Positions 1 to 11,583 of a stretch of DNA of 64,000 nt are shown here, in pieces (position 1 is the first letter of the stretch; each line of letters starts with the position of its first letter). Below the pieces are notes generated by a model. That model searched no databases. It saw nothing but the letters and a program-made list of their open reading frames with translations, and was not told the origin of the DNA. The stretch covers positions 51,095,315-51,159,314 of the forward strand of contig NC_073696.1 in the NCBI RefSeq assembly GCF_029784165.1. The letters are read 5' to 3'. The position numbers were made by a program, and so were the translations under genes. This stretch comes from Wyeomyia smithii (taxonomy: Eukaryota > Arthropoda > Insecta > Diptera > Culicidae).

Positions 1-809
1 ACTTTTCGTGTTTCTTATCGGTCCCATAACAATTGGGTAACTTTTCAGATCGATCGGTGAAATGCCCGATTTGCACCCGGGTTTTAAAGTTTTCATACGA
101 TTTTATATGGGAAAATCCACTTTTTCAATACTTATTCTCTAGAGATGTCAAGCTGGCTGTTAAAAAAATATCAATACATGATGTTTGTAGGAAATTTTCC
201 TGGGAAAAACTCTTCTGAAGACCCTTACGGTACGTGTACGTGCTTGTAGAAACAGCTATTCACCCCAAACTGATTGAATGTCTGACGGACGGCTCACCAT
301 TGAAATTTTCCAGCAACACTGCTACAGCATGCTGCTATTGCAAACTTGCTTAAGTATGAAAAATAATTTCGCGTGGAATTAATTTTCAAAGTGTGATTTT
401 TGCTCATAGTATCTTCAGGGAAGCCTCCAAGATAAATTTAAGCGATATCATTTCTCATCACATTGTTGAATTTGCAACAGCATGCTGCAGCAGTATTGCT
501 AGTAAAATTCAATGGTGAGCCGTTCCTTAGATATTCAATCAGTCTGGGGTGAATATCTTTTTTCACAAGCTAAGTAGCGCCTTGCGGTTCTCAAAAGAGT
601 TTTTCCTAGGAAAATTTCCTATAAATATCATGTATCGATATATTTTTAGAAGCCAACTGGAGATCTCTATAGAAAAAGTTTTGAAAAAGCGGTTTTTTCC
701 CATATAAAATCGTATGGAAGCTTTAAAAATCGGGCGAAATTCGGGCGTTTCACCGATCGATCTGAAACGTTGCACAGTTGTTATAGGACCCAAAAGGAAC
801 ACGAAAAGT
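1..809. repeat. Large foldback (inverted-repeat) element, cut by the window edge
   Basis: The first ~350 bases reappear in reverse complement at about 465-809, leaving a central loop near 115 bp. Matching landmarks are the CAGATCGATCGGTGAAA block (about 46-62 and, inverted, about 754-770), the TTTTATATGGGAAAA block and the GGAAATTTTCCT block. Arms differ by scattered substitutions and small indels, so this is an aged copy. Short open frames on both strands here are mirror images of each other and are not taken as genes. The outer left end lies outside the window, so terminal repeats and target duplication cannot be read. Confidence 0.75.
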
Positions 810-1089
810 GCATGGGAGCGAAAAAATAACACCATCGCTTTTTCCCATATAACCATGTCCCAGTCTAATGTACATGCTATGGTTTCAGTGATGGCGATTT
901 TGGGGGGTTCACGGGTTTCTTTAAAACATTATTTATTTCATGTCTAGGCCAACGTTTAATAGATGTATTTCCTCGTCCTCAGAACGAAAACAATACATAC
1001 AAGTTCTCGTCAAATGTTCGTGAATTAACCCATTCACCCATTCATTGGTCGAAACATCCCTGTGGGTTCTCAAGTATGTTTCAATGGCA

Positions 1090-1620
1090 GTTTTTCTCCT
1101 ATATCGGAGTGGCGTAGTCAGGTAGAGGGGGTGGGGGTTTATTAAATTGGATCTACATAAATCAAAATGGATTTCCGTCTGATCCTAATCGGCTTGGAAA
1201 TTACTGAACCGATCGGCATGAAAATTGTGGGTAGAGGTTTTTAGGGCCAGGAAAGATTTTTATGATTCAAGACCCTTTCTTGTTCTCGAAAGGAGGGCTT
1301 CCATACGGCTGAATACCAATTTCTGCATCACGTGAGAACTTATCAAGCGAATGGAGTCAAATTTGGCTTGTGATGGTTTTTGGGTACGAGAAATGTTTCT
1401 CGTTCTCGTGTTCCGCTGGAAGGGGGCAGCTCCCATACTAACAAAACACACATGCAGATGCATAACTCAAGAATTAAGAGAGCAGATTGAACCAAAATTT
1501 GAATGTGAGGATTTCAGATCGCAAAAACTGTTTCTGTGATGATTTAACAATCCTTGCTACTGAAAGGGCAGGGAAGTCCCATAGAAATAAATTAGATATT
1601 TCAACTATTTTTTTTTTTCG
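1090..1620 (+). repeat. Internally repetitive interspersed repeat, copy 1
   Basis: The stretch from the GGCCAGGAAAG motif near 1249 matches the reverse complement of 49250-49741. Shared pieces include a GGAAAGATT..ATGATTCAAGACCC-like block, a CTTCCATAC or CTCCCATAC block followed by a CATAACTC-like block, and CTGAACCGATCGGCATGAAA near 1206-1225. The pieces recur inside the copy with a period of roughly 150-170 bp, so the family seems to be built of degenerate tandem units. No protein is recognised. Confidence 0.5.
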
Positions 1621-1659
1621 GAAAATAGTTTAAATTGATATGAATGATGCATAGAAGCC

Positions 1660-1960
1660 GAAAAAACGACCCCAGACGCCGTTTTCGAATCCAAGATGGC
1701 AGTTTCTGATTTATATAAATGCATTTTTGGAACCAGAATGGTACCAAGGAGTCGACTACAGGTAGACTTCAGGTGCCATTTTGTTATCCAGGATGGCGCC
1801 TTCCGGTGTCAGGAAAACAACCTAAACTAATAAATACCACCCAATATGGGTATTTACGTGATGAGATGATACTCATTGAGCAAAAATCGACTCCATACGC
1901 CATTTTTTATTTCATTTTCAGGGCTATCATATTATATGCAGAGAGTTATTTTATTAGTGT
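1660..1960. repeat. Degenerate tandem repeat, unit about 100-130 bp
   Basis: Three loose copies of a GACnnCAnACGCCATTTT / ATCCAAGATGGC / TTCCGG pattern are seen near 1668, 1758 and 1888. The unit is too diverged for an exact period and no coding function is evident. Confidence 0.4.
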
Positions 1961-4900
1961 GATATAAATGTTATTGACATAAATATATTGATACAACATG
2001 GTCTAGTGGAATGTTTCGAAAATTTGTTTCAAATTTAAACGCATATGCAGTTCAAAGTAAACCTTGGGGCCGTAGTTTTGCACACAATTCTTTTGATTCC
2101 ATTTTTTATAATAATTGTAAAAAAATATTCGAACAACTGTTAGTGGTTTGCAAAAGATTGATGTTACCGTTTGAATAGTTTCGTTCCCAAAATATTTCTG
2201 CCACTTGATATCCAGTGAAGTTTCCAGAATCGAGTGTATGTGAAATCTGGTACAATTTTTCGAAAAGAATGAAAATCTCTGTGATATACCTATTAGTTAT
2301 TCTGATAATACTAATTAAAAAGTTTGTTTTTTTAAATCGTGCTTTTGCGGCAAAAATGCATATTTCTATCACTTCTCGCCTCTATTTCTAAACTTCTCAG
2401 TTACTGTACTTTCTGCAGTCTTAAATTTTTTAGCTTCACTTAGAATAAAAATATAGAAAAACAGATGAAGTGAAAGTCACATTTCCGACTTTTGTCCACC
2501 TGAAATCTTATAGTGCCTAGTCACTACGGACAGTGTGAACACATCGACCCATTCGACGGAGCACTTTCAGTAACGTTCATCGTTCAATCCCTAGCCGGTC
2601 CAGTCTCGTCTTGTCGTCGTTATCTCGCTGCTGGCGATGATGGATGATCCTAGTACAGTTGAGAAAAAAAAGGAAACAACTTCAACAGGAGCATTATCAG
2701 CAGAGCAGAGCTGCTGGTGAGAAGGCAGCCAGCAAAACACTGTGATGTCTCCACGAAAGACCCCGACCAAGAACCAGTAGCCGTGTAACGCCGTTGTAGA
2801 TGCATTTGTTAAGCAAATGTTTTCGAGATAAGAGAAACACCTTTTCTCATCTACCGCGTCACGAGGACGAGGCAAAGCAACATCGATGGATGGTGCGGAC
2901 ATCGGTAGTGGTCCCAAACGGGTGGACTCGGGGAACTTGTCCTGCTTGATAAATGTTCGGAAATTTGTACTACATTGAGTAGCTAACAAACTGAGCGAAC
3001 AGAATCCAATCGTAAAACATGATAAAGTGTGGCTGTAATTTGATAGTTTGGAAGCATCGATAGGCAAAAATCTCGCCATCTCTTAACGATGGATGGGATT
3101 TCCGACGAGAGCCGGGGGATGGGCGGTTGAACGTACGGTTCGCGAGTTCAATTGTTTGGTTCTTCGGAAACGAGAGCCGGAGCAAAAAAAAAACTTACAG
3201 CCAACGCCAACATCGCCGCGATGATTGATGAGGAACAATTAATCAATGAGAAGCCATAAGAATCTAACAACAGCCAGTCCGGTACACTGCACTGACTCTA
3301 CGCGTTTCCAGTAAGACACGAAGAAGCAAGTGCCACAAAAGTTGAATTCTGAGGCAAATAAATGGAAATCGGGTGGAAGTGATAAAAGATCGCTTAGGAG
3401 GTTGAAACCTGACCTGTTGGCCCGGACCCGAACAGAGAGTGAGTGCTGGGATCTTTACGGGAAAAGAATGGCAGAACAAATGATATTTTGAAAGCAATAC
3501 CAACCACGGTGCGAGTGTCTTGGCGAAGGGCCGCTGAAATGCTATCAGGTTTGAAAAATTAAGACATTTTTATCGTCACCTTGTTCGAGGTGCAGCGTGT
3601 AAAAGGGGCTCCTAGGCGACGGCGAGGTGAAGTGTGAACAAATTGGACAATAATAGTAATGAATAGTAATTCTTAGAAGCGAGCATGTCATCAATGTGGC
3701 CGGGTATTTGATTTCATCGAAGCTGATAGGGTCCTTCGTGAGTGGTTCTAAATTGGCGAAATCAATTTCCAAGACACCGTGGTGTCACATTTCCACTAGC
3801 CAAGTAATAGCTTGAATTTTTTGAATGATTTTTATCCTCAAATGCCATTGAAGTTGACAAACTGAAGCTAGCAAAAATCGATTTTTACTAGCCTGCAGTT
3901 ACGTACATAGTAGAACAAGGGGAGCAATTCAAATAAATCTTCCCACCAGGCCAGTTGGACCTAACAGCGCCAAAACGGTTGCTCTGCAGAACCATAAGAT
4001 TTAATCTACCGTGGCGACCTCATCCGTAAAACGCTGAGTTGAGGTTAACAAACACTGTTTGCGATAGGCCGGGTGAACCCATTCTACATTTCTCTGCCTC
4101 TCTTCTGGGGGCTGTGGGCCACCAACTACTGACCGCGCTTGGACCAGGCACAACAGCGGGCCAATCAACAGATTATAAGCCTGCACCAAAATGACTGCTG
4201 TTAAACCGCAGCAGCGAAAGCAAAAAAAAATCCCGCGCGAAATCATCTGCCCAAGCACACTGCGTACGGCAAATATCGGAAATCATCATCAATAATATTT
4301 ATTAATATGTTTTTTAACTAATGAGGATGATATATGTTTGTTTTCATTAATTACAAAATGATTAATGGCTCGCAGACCCATGGAGAGGTAGAAAGCACAT
4401 GGTGTCCCAGCGATCCCCGTTCGGCACATCGCTCTTTGCGTTCTTTTGTGGCGTGGAACTGTAGCAAGAATGTTGGTTATGATTAGTTACGAACCTACCT
4501 TATTTGGTGATACATGAAGTTATTAGTTCGTGCTAAGAAAATCTTGCAGGTGGGAGCTGAGAAATTTGTAGAGTTATCTGCACGTTTTACCCAAATCTTT
4601 CAAATTCGATCACTATTTTTCGGCTTATTTAAAAGTTTAAAATATATCTGTTGAAATTAGCTTTAGGTTTAGCAAAGTTTTATAGAGCTGCAAATTTTTG
4701 CAAAAAGATCCCTACAGAATATGACGAGAGTCTCAGATTGTTATGAATTTGAGCCAACAGATTAATAATACTGTAAATCCCTTTTTGTTTTAGGAATGAT
4801 TGATTGACATCAAACAAGGTTGAGCCAATAAAGTATTCTGGGTGTTCTCACAATGAATGTTTTGTTCATCTATTGTTCTCCAAATTTAGTTATTTTTCAT

Positions 4901-5110
4901 AGGAGCCGGACTCAATACCAAGGCTCCAAAAATGGACCTCAATCGTGAACATTTATACATTATACACTATAAAAAATTGTCCCTGTGACGTTTAATACTG
5001 TTATGAGTGTTTTTGATAGGAATCACCTGTTTTTTTAACAAAAACGAAATAATTAATTCTTTTGTTTCCGAGCATTACGCCAATTGGTTTGATGCCGCTA
5101 ACTTTTACCT
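1961..5110. other. Non-coding stretch, no gene recognised
   Basis: No open frame here resembles a known protein family. The part from about 2500 to 4260 is less AT-rich and lacks obvious repeats, so it may be single-copy intergenic or intronic DNA. The rest is AT-rich. Nothing else could be supported. Confidence 0.5.
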
Positions 5111-5114
5111 TAAT

Positions 5115-5535
5115 GAAACTTTACTTGCTTACTTTACTTTCACTTTTAAGGCGACAGGTTGAGATCCTAAGCCAAGTCCAGAATACATCTCCACAAAACT
5201 TGGTCTTAGGCTGCTCAAGTCTCCGCTTACACGCGCTGCTCTGGCATCCTCACAAATCCAACACGCGCGAGATCTGCCTCGAAGTCGTCAGCCTCTAGCT
5301 GGTTCTGTGCTAAAAATTATCTTTGCCGGTCGCTCATCCGCTATTCGTGCTACGTGGCCAGCCCACTGTAACCTGCCGTGTTTCATCAGCTTGACATTAT
5401 CAGCGGGTTTGCATACTTCTTACAGCTCGTGATTCATGCACCTGCGCCAAACCCCACTTTCTAGTTTGCCATCGAGTATTGATCGCAAGATTCTACGCTC
5501 GAAAACCCCAAGCGCTCGTCCGACTGGGATACAAG
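5115..5535 (-). pseudogene. RTE-clade LINE, 3'-end fragment (C-terminal domain)
   Basis: Read on the minus strand, the region translates to a sequence closely parallel to the end of the RTE copy at 29830-32960: a GVFERRILRSILDGKLE block, a MNHEL block and a GRLQWAGHVARI block, followed by a decayed basic tail. These form the C-terminal region after the reverse transcriptase in RTE-type LINEs. The 3' end carries the same AAAGTGAAAGTAAAGTAA-like tail as the other copy (inverse of about 5120-5150). Stops and a frame break show it is dead. It lies head-to-head against the plus-strand RTE copy that starts at about 5545. Confidence 0.75.
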
Positions 5536-5816
5536 CAACCAAGGGAAGATCGATGAACCAGTGGAAACTTGGTCGTATGCTGAGGAGGAGCTGCTCTCCT
5601 AGGAGGGCAGCTTGTCCGAGCGTCTGTTCCCCATGTTAGGTGCGGCTCAAACAGCGTCTGATCCGGAGCGGACGGCTGAATTATGAAATACGGCGTAGAG
5701 ACTAGTCATCCCTAGTAAGGCAGCATTCCGAAACATTAAAATACTACGAACAATCAAGAATTGAATACGGACCGGAACAATTGGCAACGACGTAGGCGAC
5801 GAAATAAGGACGACGA

Positions 5817-6490
5817 TTGGAAGCTCGTTACATGGAACTGAAGTACGCTTACCCTGCCAGGAGCTTTGCCGCAGATCGGTGGGGAAGAAATATAGAAGCC
5901 GGCGATCGGCCCGCAGGCCTGCAAACCGTGACGAACGACAACGGCCAGCGATGCGTCAACTTCGCAGCTTTCCGAGGACTGGCAGTCCGGAGTACCTTAT
6001 TTCCCCGTAAGGACATCCACAAAACCACCAGGAGATCACATGACCAACGTACAGGAAATTAAATTGACCATGTTCTCATTGACGGTCGGTTCTTCTCAGA
6101 CATCACAAACGTACATACCTATCGCGGTGCGGATATTGTTTCGGACCACTACCTAGTTGCGGTATCATTGCGCTCAAATCTGTCGACCGTATACCACGCG
6201 CGACATCGCCGAACCCGCGGCTCAACATTAAGCAGCTCCAGGCTGCGGAGGAATACGCGCAACAGCTTGAAGCGGTGCTACCCACGGCGGAGGGGCTGGG
6301 CGCATTGTCTCTCGAAGACGGCTGGTGCAGCATTCGCACAGCTATCGGGGAGACCGCAACGGCAGCACTAGGAGTAGAAGCACCGAGTGGCAGATACGAC
6401 TGGTATGACGGGAAGTGCGAGGCAGTGGTAAATGAGAAGAACCAAACCTGGGCGAAATACCTGGGCAGGTCAACGAGAGAGAACAAGGTC
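5817..6490 (+). pseudogene. RTE endonuclease (C-terminal half) and linker, broken
   Basis: The translation contains a CVNFAAFRGLAVRSTLFPR segment (5959-6012), then, after a premature stop at about 6060, IDHVLIDGRFFSDITNVH and SDHYLVAVSLR. These align with INFAAARGMAICSSYFPR, IDHVLIDGRHFSDVTDV and SDHYLVICKI in the copy at 29830-32960. The IDHVLI and SDH elements are the last conserved motifs of AP-endonuclease domains that nick target DNA in non-LTR retrotransposition. The catalytic front half is missing, and the linker after 6180 is frameshifted relative to it. Confidence 0.75.
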
Positions 6491-6754
6491 AATTCTCGCG
6501 TAATTTTTCAAAGCAATCTATCTAACATTTAAAGACTCTCTTTGTTTACTTCCTCTTTGATCAATAATTATGTTATTTTTTCCATATTTTATAACACTCA
6601 ATGCATAGTAAGCAGGACAGTATTACCATCTCTCGATTAAGGGGAAGAAAGCTTAGAATATATATATAATGACGTCGTAATTAACAAAACAAAGTGAGAG
6701 AGGAGAGAATCGGTCATTGTTACTTAGGTCCCTTTGAAAAATTACGCGAGAATT
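6491..6754. mobile_element. 264-bp MITE with 23-bp terminal inverted repeats
   Basis: The ends are perfect inverted repeats of 23 bp beginning AATTCTCGCGTAATTTTT; similarity continues imperfectly for about 13 more bases (CAATCTATCTAAC versus GGACCTAAGTAAC). The interior is AT-rich and has no coding potential. The element interrupts the linker of the RTE copy. Because AATT is palindromic, it can be read either as the tip of the repeat or as a 4-bp target duplication. The superfamily cannot be fixed from the sequence alone. Confidence 0.75.
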
Positions 6755-7316
6755 ACACATTACGACATGACCACGATTCTCAGACGAAAGAAGCGCCAGC
6801 AAGAGGATCGTGAACACGAGGAGCTGGAGCAGCTGTACCGTGCCAGTGAGACGCGGAAGTTCTATGAGAAGGTACTGGTTTACCCGCAAAGGCTATGTGC
6901 CGCAAGCCAAACTGTGCAACGACGCGGATGGGAACCTTCTCATGAAGGCCAGCGAGGTGGTCAACAGGTGAAAGAAGTACTTCGATGGACACCTGAATGG
7001 CGAAACAGTAAACAGAAGCGGAGCACCAGCAGCGGATGACCGAGTACCTTCCCCCGATATTCATGAAGTTCTTCGTGAGATCGGGAAGCTGAAAAACAAC
7101 AAAGCCGCAGGCAAAGACAGACTGCCGAGCGAGCTCTTAAAACATAGTAGAGAGGCGCTGGCTAGAGCGCTGCACTGGGTCATTTCCAGGATTTGGGAGC
7201 AGGAAAAATTGCCAGACGAGTGGATGGAGGGAGTCGTCTGTCCCATCTACAAGAAGGGTGACAAGCTGGAGTGCCGCACTACCGCGGTATCTAGCTTATC
7301 AATGCCGCCTACAAAA
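6755..7316 (+). pseudogene. RTE linker and N-terminal reverse transcriptase, broken
   Basis: The segment encodes RRKKRQQEDREHEELEQLYR and ETRKFYEK, then, after a frame change, an LCNDADGNLLMKASEVVNR-like block, KNNKAAGKDRLPSELLK and VVCPIYKKGDKLEC. The NNKAAGKD and CPIYKKGD motifs mark RT regions 0-2 of RTE-type LINEs. A stop near 6968 and at least one frame break are present. The reading frame runs into the 873-bp element at 7319. Confidence 0.78.
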
Positions 7317-7318
7317 TA

Positions 7319-8191
7319 CCCAAGTAACACAAGTTGGTATAGAATAGTTGACGTTACCTATTCCATGACATCAATATCACAAGAAAAGCGCAAAACATGA
7401 AGGCTAGTAGAACAAGTACCAATAACTGCATGAAAGCAAGCCAACTTGATATAATGAAGTGACAAAATACATCTCGAGTACTGATACGGCAATGCGCAAA
7501 TCTGTTGCTATGACAACTGTTAACCAGCGCATGCGCAAATGTGTTGTGTCTGCGCAGTGCAACTAGATCGGCAATTTCTTATGTCAGTGGCAGTTTTAAT
7601 TGATTATGAAATGATGACAAAACATAATATTCAACCATTCAAAATGGTTGGTTTCTTTCGCTTGAATATTGAAATTGTTTTCGCATAGTTCCAACGTTAT
7701 CTGAATATAAAAACTAACAAAATTAGAAAACGTTGTTAGATATACAATAACAAAAATTTGAAGTGATATTGGTTACACTGCAAGCGTTTTGTTTATCTTT
7801 TGATGGTGCGTCAAAACCGCTTCGAATTAATATAGAAATCGTTCATATAATTTAAATAATAATTTGATCAAGTAATTTTAAGTTAGGTGTTGAATGCTAC
7901 GACTATTGTAATAAGGAAAAGCATTTTACAGCTACGTAGTGTTGTTATTAGATTGTGTAATGTCTTAAGAAAAGACCAAGTGATAGTGATTGTCATTCTT
8001 GAACACATGTTATTAAAAACATCTCCAAAACTAGGAAAAACGAGCTTGTTTTCGAAATGCGGTTGTATTACTAATGAAAAACAACTTCAAACACAATATA
8101 ATAACACAAGTTTTCAATGGCGCTTGTAGAACACTAATATGACTACTTTCGTTGTTACTTATTTTCTAACATGTTTTGTGTGTTACTTGGG
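7319..8191. mobile_element. 873-bp TA-flanked DNA element inside the RTE reverse transcriptase
   Basis: Ends are CCCAAGTAACACA and its reverse complement TGTGTTACTTGGG (13 bp, last bases imperfect on one side), flanked by TA at 7317-7318 and 8192-8193. Removing the element and one TA joins a TAC AAA ATA codon run to CTC TCA CAG and gives a continuous RT reading frame, so both boundaries are read to the base. TA duplication suits Tc1/mariner/pogo-type elements, but no transposase is visible inside, so it is non-autonomous. A diverged relative lies in opposite orientation at about 46380-47090. Confidence 0.85.
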
Positions 8192-8193
8192 TA

Positions 8194-8623
8194 CTCTCAC
8201 AGATCCTGTTCCGTCGTCTATCACCTTTAACCAGGAGGTTCGTGGGTCAGTACCAAGCGGGTTCCATGGAAGCTCGTGCCACCACAGACCAAATCTTCTC
8301 AATCCAACAGATCTTACAGAAATGTCGCGAGTACAACGTGTCCGCACATCACATCTTTATTGACTTCACGGAGGCTATGATACAGTCGATCGAGAACAGC
8401 TATGGCAGATCATGCACGACAACCGATTTCTGGATAAACTTACTCGATTGATCAGAGCCACCATGACGCAAGTGATGTGCTTCGTGCGTGTTTCGGGAAT
8501 ACTCTCGAGTCCCTTTGAATCACGCAGAGGGTTGAGACAAGGTGATGGACTTTCCTGTTTGCTATTTAACATCGCCCTTGAAGGTGTGATCCGGTGGGCG
8601 GACATCGACACGAGGGGCACGAT
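8194..8623 (+). pseudogene. RTE reverse transcriptase palm region, fragment
   Basis: After the 873-bp insertion the RT continues with QILFRRLSPL, VGQYQAGSMEARATTDQIFS, QILQKCREYN, IFIDFTEAM, GLRQGDGLSCLLFNIALEGV and IRWADIDTRGTI. The FIDF block corresponds to motif A (the first catalytic Asp) and RQGDGLSCLLFNIAL to motif B. Frame changes occur between the two. The sequence is cut at 8624 by the hAT-type insertion and resumes at 11592. Confidence 0.78.
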
Positions 8624-11583
8624 CAGAGCCGTAGCTACTCCGTTTTGCGTGGGGGGCAGAGAATTTTTGTTCAAACAAACGTTATTCTTTTGTGGAGTAA
8701 GCAGTTTAAAACCGTTATGTGTTCGACAAAAAAAGGATCTTTACGCGTCCAACGGGAACTCAAAAATTAAAATTCTTATACCGTTTGCAGTTTTCGTCCC
8801 ATTTAGATTGTTTTAGCACCTAAAGATTCAGAAGCTCATTTATTTTCAAATAAGCGTTGGGGGTGTCCCGTAAGAATTGTCTTATTCCGCTCCTTATTAA
8901 AGAAAAAAAAATCTACAAATAATAATAAGTTTGCTAACTTAAATGAGCAGGTTTACATTGTGAAATTGAGTTTCAGGGGACCAATTGTTTACGCAGGTTC
9001 AGCTACTTTTACTCTAACTGAGTAAGAGCTTCGTACATTTGTTTTGAATTCATATCGAGCATGTATTCAAATACCCAGCCGTAAAAATACTCACCTAAAT
9101 TGATGAGTCATGGAGGATATACAGTAGGGCGCCAGTGAGATGTATGAAAAAAGGTCATTCGAATATCGTTTAGCGGTAGGGTTCAACGGTCCCCATGCAA
9201 ATTTCAGCTATATCGGCCTTTGGGAACACGTCCCTCAAAGCGATCATTGTTTCAACTTTCTGACTGATGAAATGCACAGGTAAAAGTTCATGAAATCGTC
9301 GATATCGAATTTTTTTATGCCAAATGTCTGAAAAATGCATGAAACGTCAAAATCTGGTGTACCTTATCGAAAAAAAAAATATTTTGGATGATTTTTTTCG
9401 AGAAGACGAAACTTTTGAGCCCTATCGTTAAACGAAATTCGAAAAATTGATTTTCATTGGCACCATAATACACAGGTAACGGCTAGGTATTTGTATTCGA
9501 GCTCGACGTGAAAACCGCCATTGATTAGCGTAACTGTGTATCTTTTGGTTCAAGGAGTAAATGTAGTCATGAAGGTAGAAACTTAAATTAACTGAAAATA
9601 TGATTGAACCCACAACTTTCAAACTGTGTATCTTCCACTTATTTTTGAAGTAGAATACTTCTCTCAGGAAGTTCGGCTACATAGGGATGTGAAATGAAAA
9701 TCTAAAACCGAAAAAAGTAAAAAATATGTCCAATTTCAAATGCTAATAAATCGGTTAGTATTCGATGGATTTCCTTCGTTCTTGCAGCAATAGATTGGAA
9801 AATCTTGTAAGATTCTTTCCAAAAGAAGATAATTGTAATTTTATTATTCACACTTTTGTACTATTGAAAATAGTCAAGCCTTGTCAAAACGAAAAATTCA
9901 ACCTCTGATTGGTCGTTATATGATTGCTTCCCAAGCACGGTCGACAGAATCATATACCTTGCAATTGAAAACATGCTATTTGGCCTACATAAGAGCCTGT
10001 TTCAGCCGAAGCCGCTCATAATAGTTCTAGACAGCGACAACAGCAGTCGTCCTCCCTTAGCAGCAGCATCAGCAGTGCAGTGGATACCAGCGATGGCGGA
10101 AAGCGGCCACAGCTGTGGCGTAGCAATGGATAGCGCACTAGTTGCAGCGGATTCCAGCAACGATAGCAGCTGGGTCAGCTGATGCAGGGACAGTGGATAC
10201 CAATGGCAGCAGCGTATAGCGACCACAACTGTGGCATGACTATGGATAGCGAACTGCAGCGGATCTCAGCATCGATAGCGGATGATGCAGTGAGGCACTT
10301 TAGTGAAATGCAGTCTCTGTGCGATAGTGGGCACTAGAAAATACATTCAATGAAAAGTTGACTCTTTTTGACCACGCGTGAGCCGTCTAGTTTTGAGTGT
10401 TATATCAGCATTTCATTGTTCACTTTATCACAACGAATACTTTGTTCGCACTGTCGGTGATAACGCAAGGATGTAATCGGCATTTTATCCGATACTAAAT
10501 TGAACAACAAATTGTCCTTTTCAGGATGATATAAAAACCGTTAATGTTTTCTCTTGAGTTATTTTCATTTTTAAATTTGAAAAATTTATAAATTTTACTT
10601 TATCTCCGTGTCTCAGAACGTACTGAATTATCTTTTCCTTCAGTCATGGGCACGACATCCAAAAAAATTTCATCTCAAAATTTAAAAATTGTCAAGCCCC
10701 AACCATGACAAGCAACTTACTATATTATTGAAAATGGTCAATCCTTGTTGAAGCGTAAAATTCGATTGATCTGATTTGTTAACGTTTATTTACTAGAAAA
10801 AATGACTGACACGCAAGCAGCCGGGTTATCTTTCCTGTAAAAGTATTCTACTTCAACTTCGCGGTCGTGGCTTTGCACACAACCTTCCTGTTATTTTTTC
10901 AAATGTCTTGAGGGTGCGACCATGTGCGATCGAAGAACTAAGAACGGAAGAGAGTTTTTAAAAGTTCTACTCTAAAGCAACAAATGCATTTAATGTGCCG
11001 ATCGATGTCAACCAACGATACTGAGAGAATCTATTCGCGAAGAAATACTGAGAGAATGGAGCGATTCAACCGTCAGCCCGAATTCTAAATTTTACGATAG
11101 GCTTTGTTTGATCAGTGTTTATCATCAGACCAGGTAGAGTGTGGAATGCCTAGTCCAAAGTCCGGTCAGACTACAATTTTTATAGTCTGATTTTATTTTG
11201 GACCGAACCGGAACAGAGTTGTCCGGGCCAGGTAACGGTCTGGGTTATGCTTCCGAAATATGGAAAAGTCGGGCCAAAATATATTGAACTGAACATTAAC
11301 ATGCATCACGAGATCATATTGCAGGAAGTTAGGATACTGGTTCACCGAAAGATTGAAAAATTTATCTATTTTGGTATATTTGCTCGACCAAAAAATAGAC
11401 TGATACCGTTAACATTAAAGAAACTGGTGACTATTCAATAATGTTTATTGCTAATATTTCAGATTTTTCTTTTGGATTTTTTCCCCTAGTATCAATCACC
11501 TACATGAGAAAATTGCGTGGTGGGGCAGTACAAACGCGTGGGGGGCTAAGCCCCCCTTAGCCCCCCCGGTACCTACGGGCCTG
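8624..11583. mobile_element. 2960-bp non-autonomous hAT-type transposon
   Basis: The 8-bp sequence GGCACGAT occurs immediately before (8616-8623) and after (11584-11591) this segment. The ends form imperfect terminal inverted repeats: CAGAGCCGTAGCTAC on the left and the inverse of GTACCTACGGGCCTG on the right, i.e. CAGGCCCGTAGGTAC. An 8-bp target duplication with CAG-starting ends is the hallmark of hAT elements. Subterminal G-rich tracts (GCGTGGGGGGC near 8648, GCGTGGGGGGCTAAG near 11536) occur at both ends. No hAT transposase is visible, so it is non-autonomous or internally replaced. A second repeat is nested at 9646-10855. Flanking RTE protein sequence resumes directly after the duplication. 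Confidence 0.82.
9646..10855. repeat. Interspersed repeat with 15-bp inverted ends, copy A (inside the hAT element)
   Basis: The ends are TGAAGTAGAATACTT and its exact inverse (10841-10855). Most of the segment is shared with 34153-34995: a CCAAT-like GATTGGTCGTTATATGATT block, a TTGGCCTACATAAGAGCC block, and a CAG-rich GGATACCAGCnATGGCGG / CACAGCTGTGGC / GATAGCGCACTAGTTGCAG tract. The open frame at 9973-10182 is shared with copy B, with a 3-base length difference, but it overlaps the TATA-like block and is not similar to a known protein. The copy is about 360 bp longer than copy B because the middle-right part differs. Confidence 0.7.

Noticed and set aside
1113..1135. GTGGCGTAGTCAGG string like a hAT terminus
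   Set aside because: No matching second end or 8-bp duplication found.
2591..3079. 162-codon minus-strand open frame
   Set aside because: Serine/leucine-rich with no motif; not supported as a gene.
9125..9480. Possible inverted ends (GGCGCCAGTGAGATGTATG and inverse of ATTGGCACCATAATAC)
   Set aside because: Similarity is short and imperfect and no target duplication is visible.
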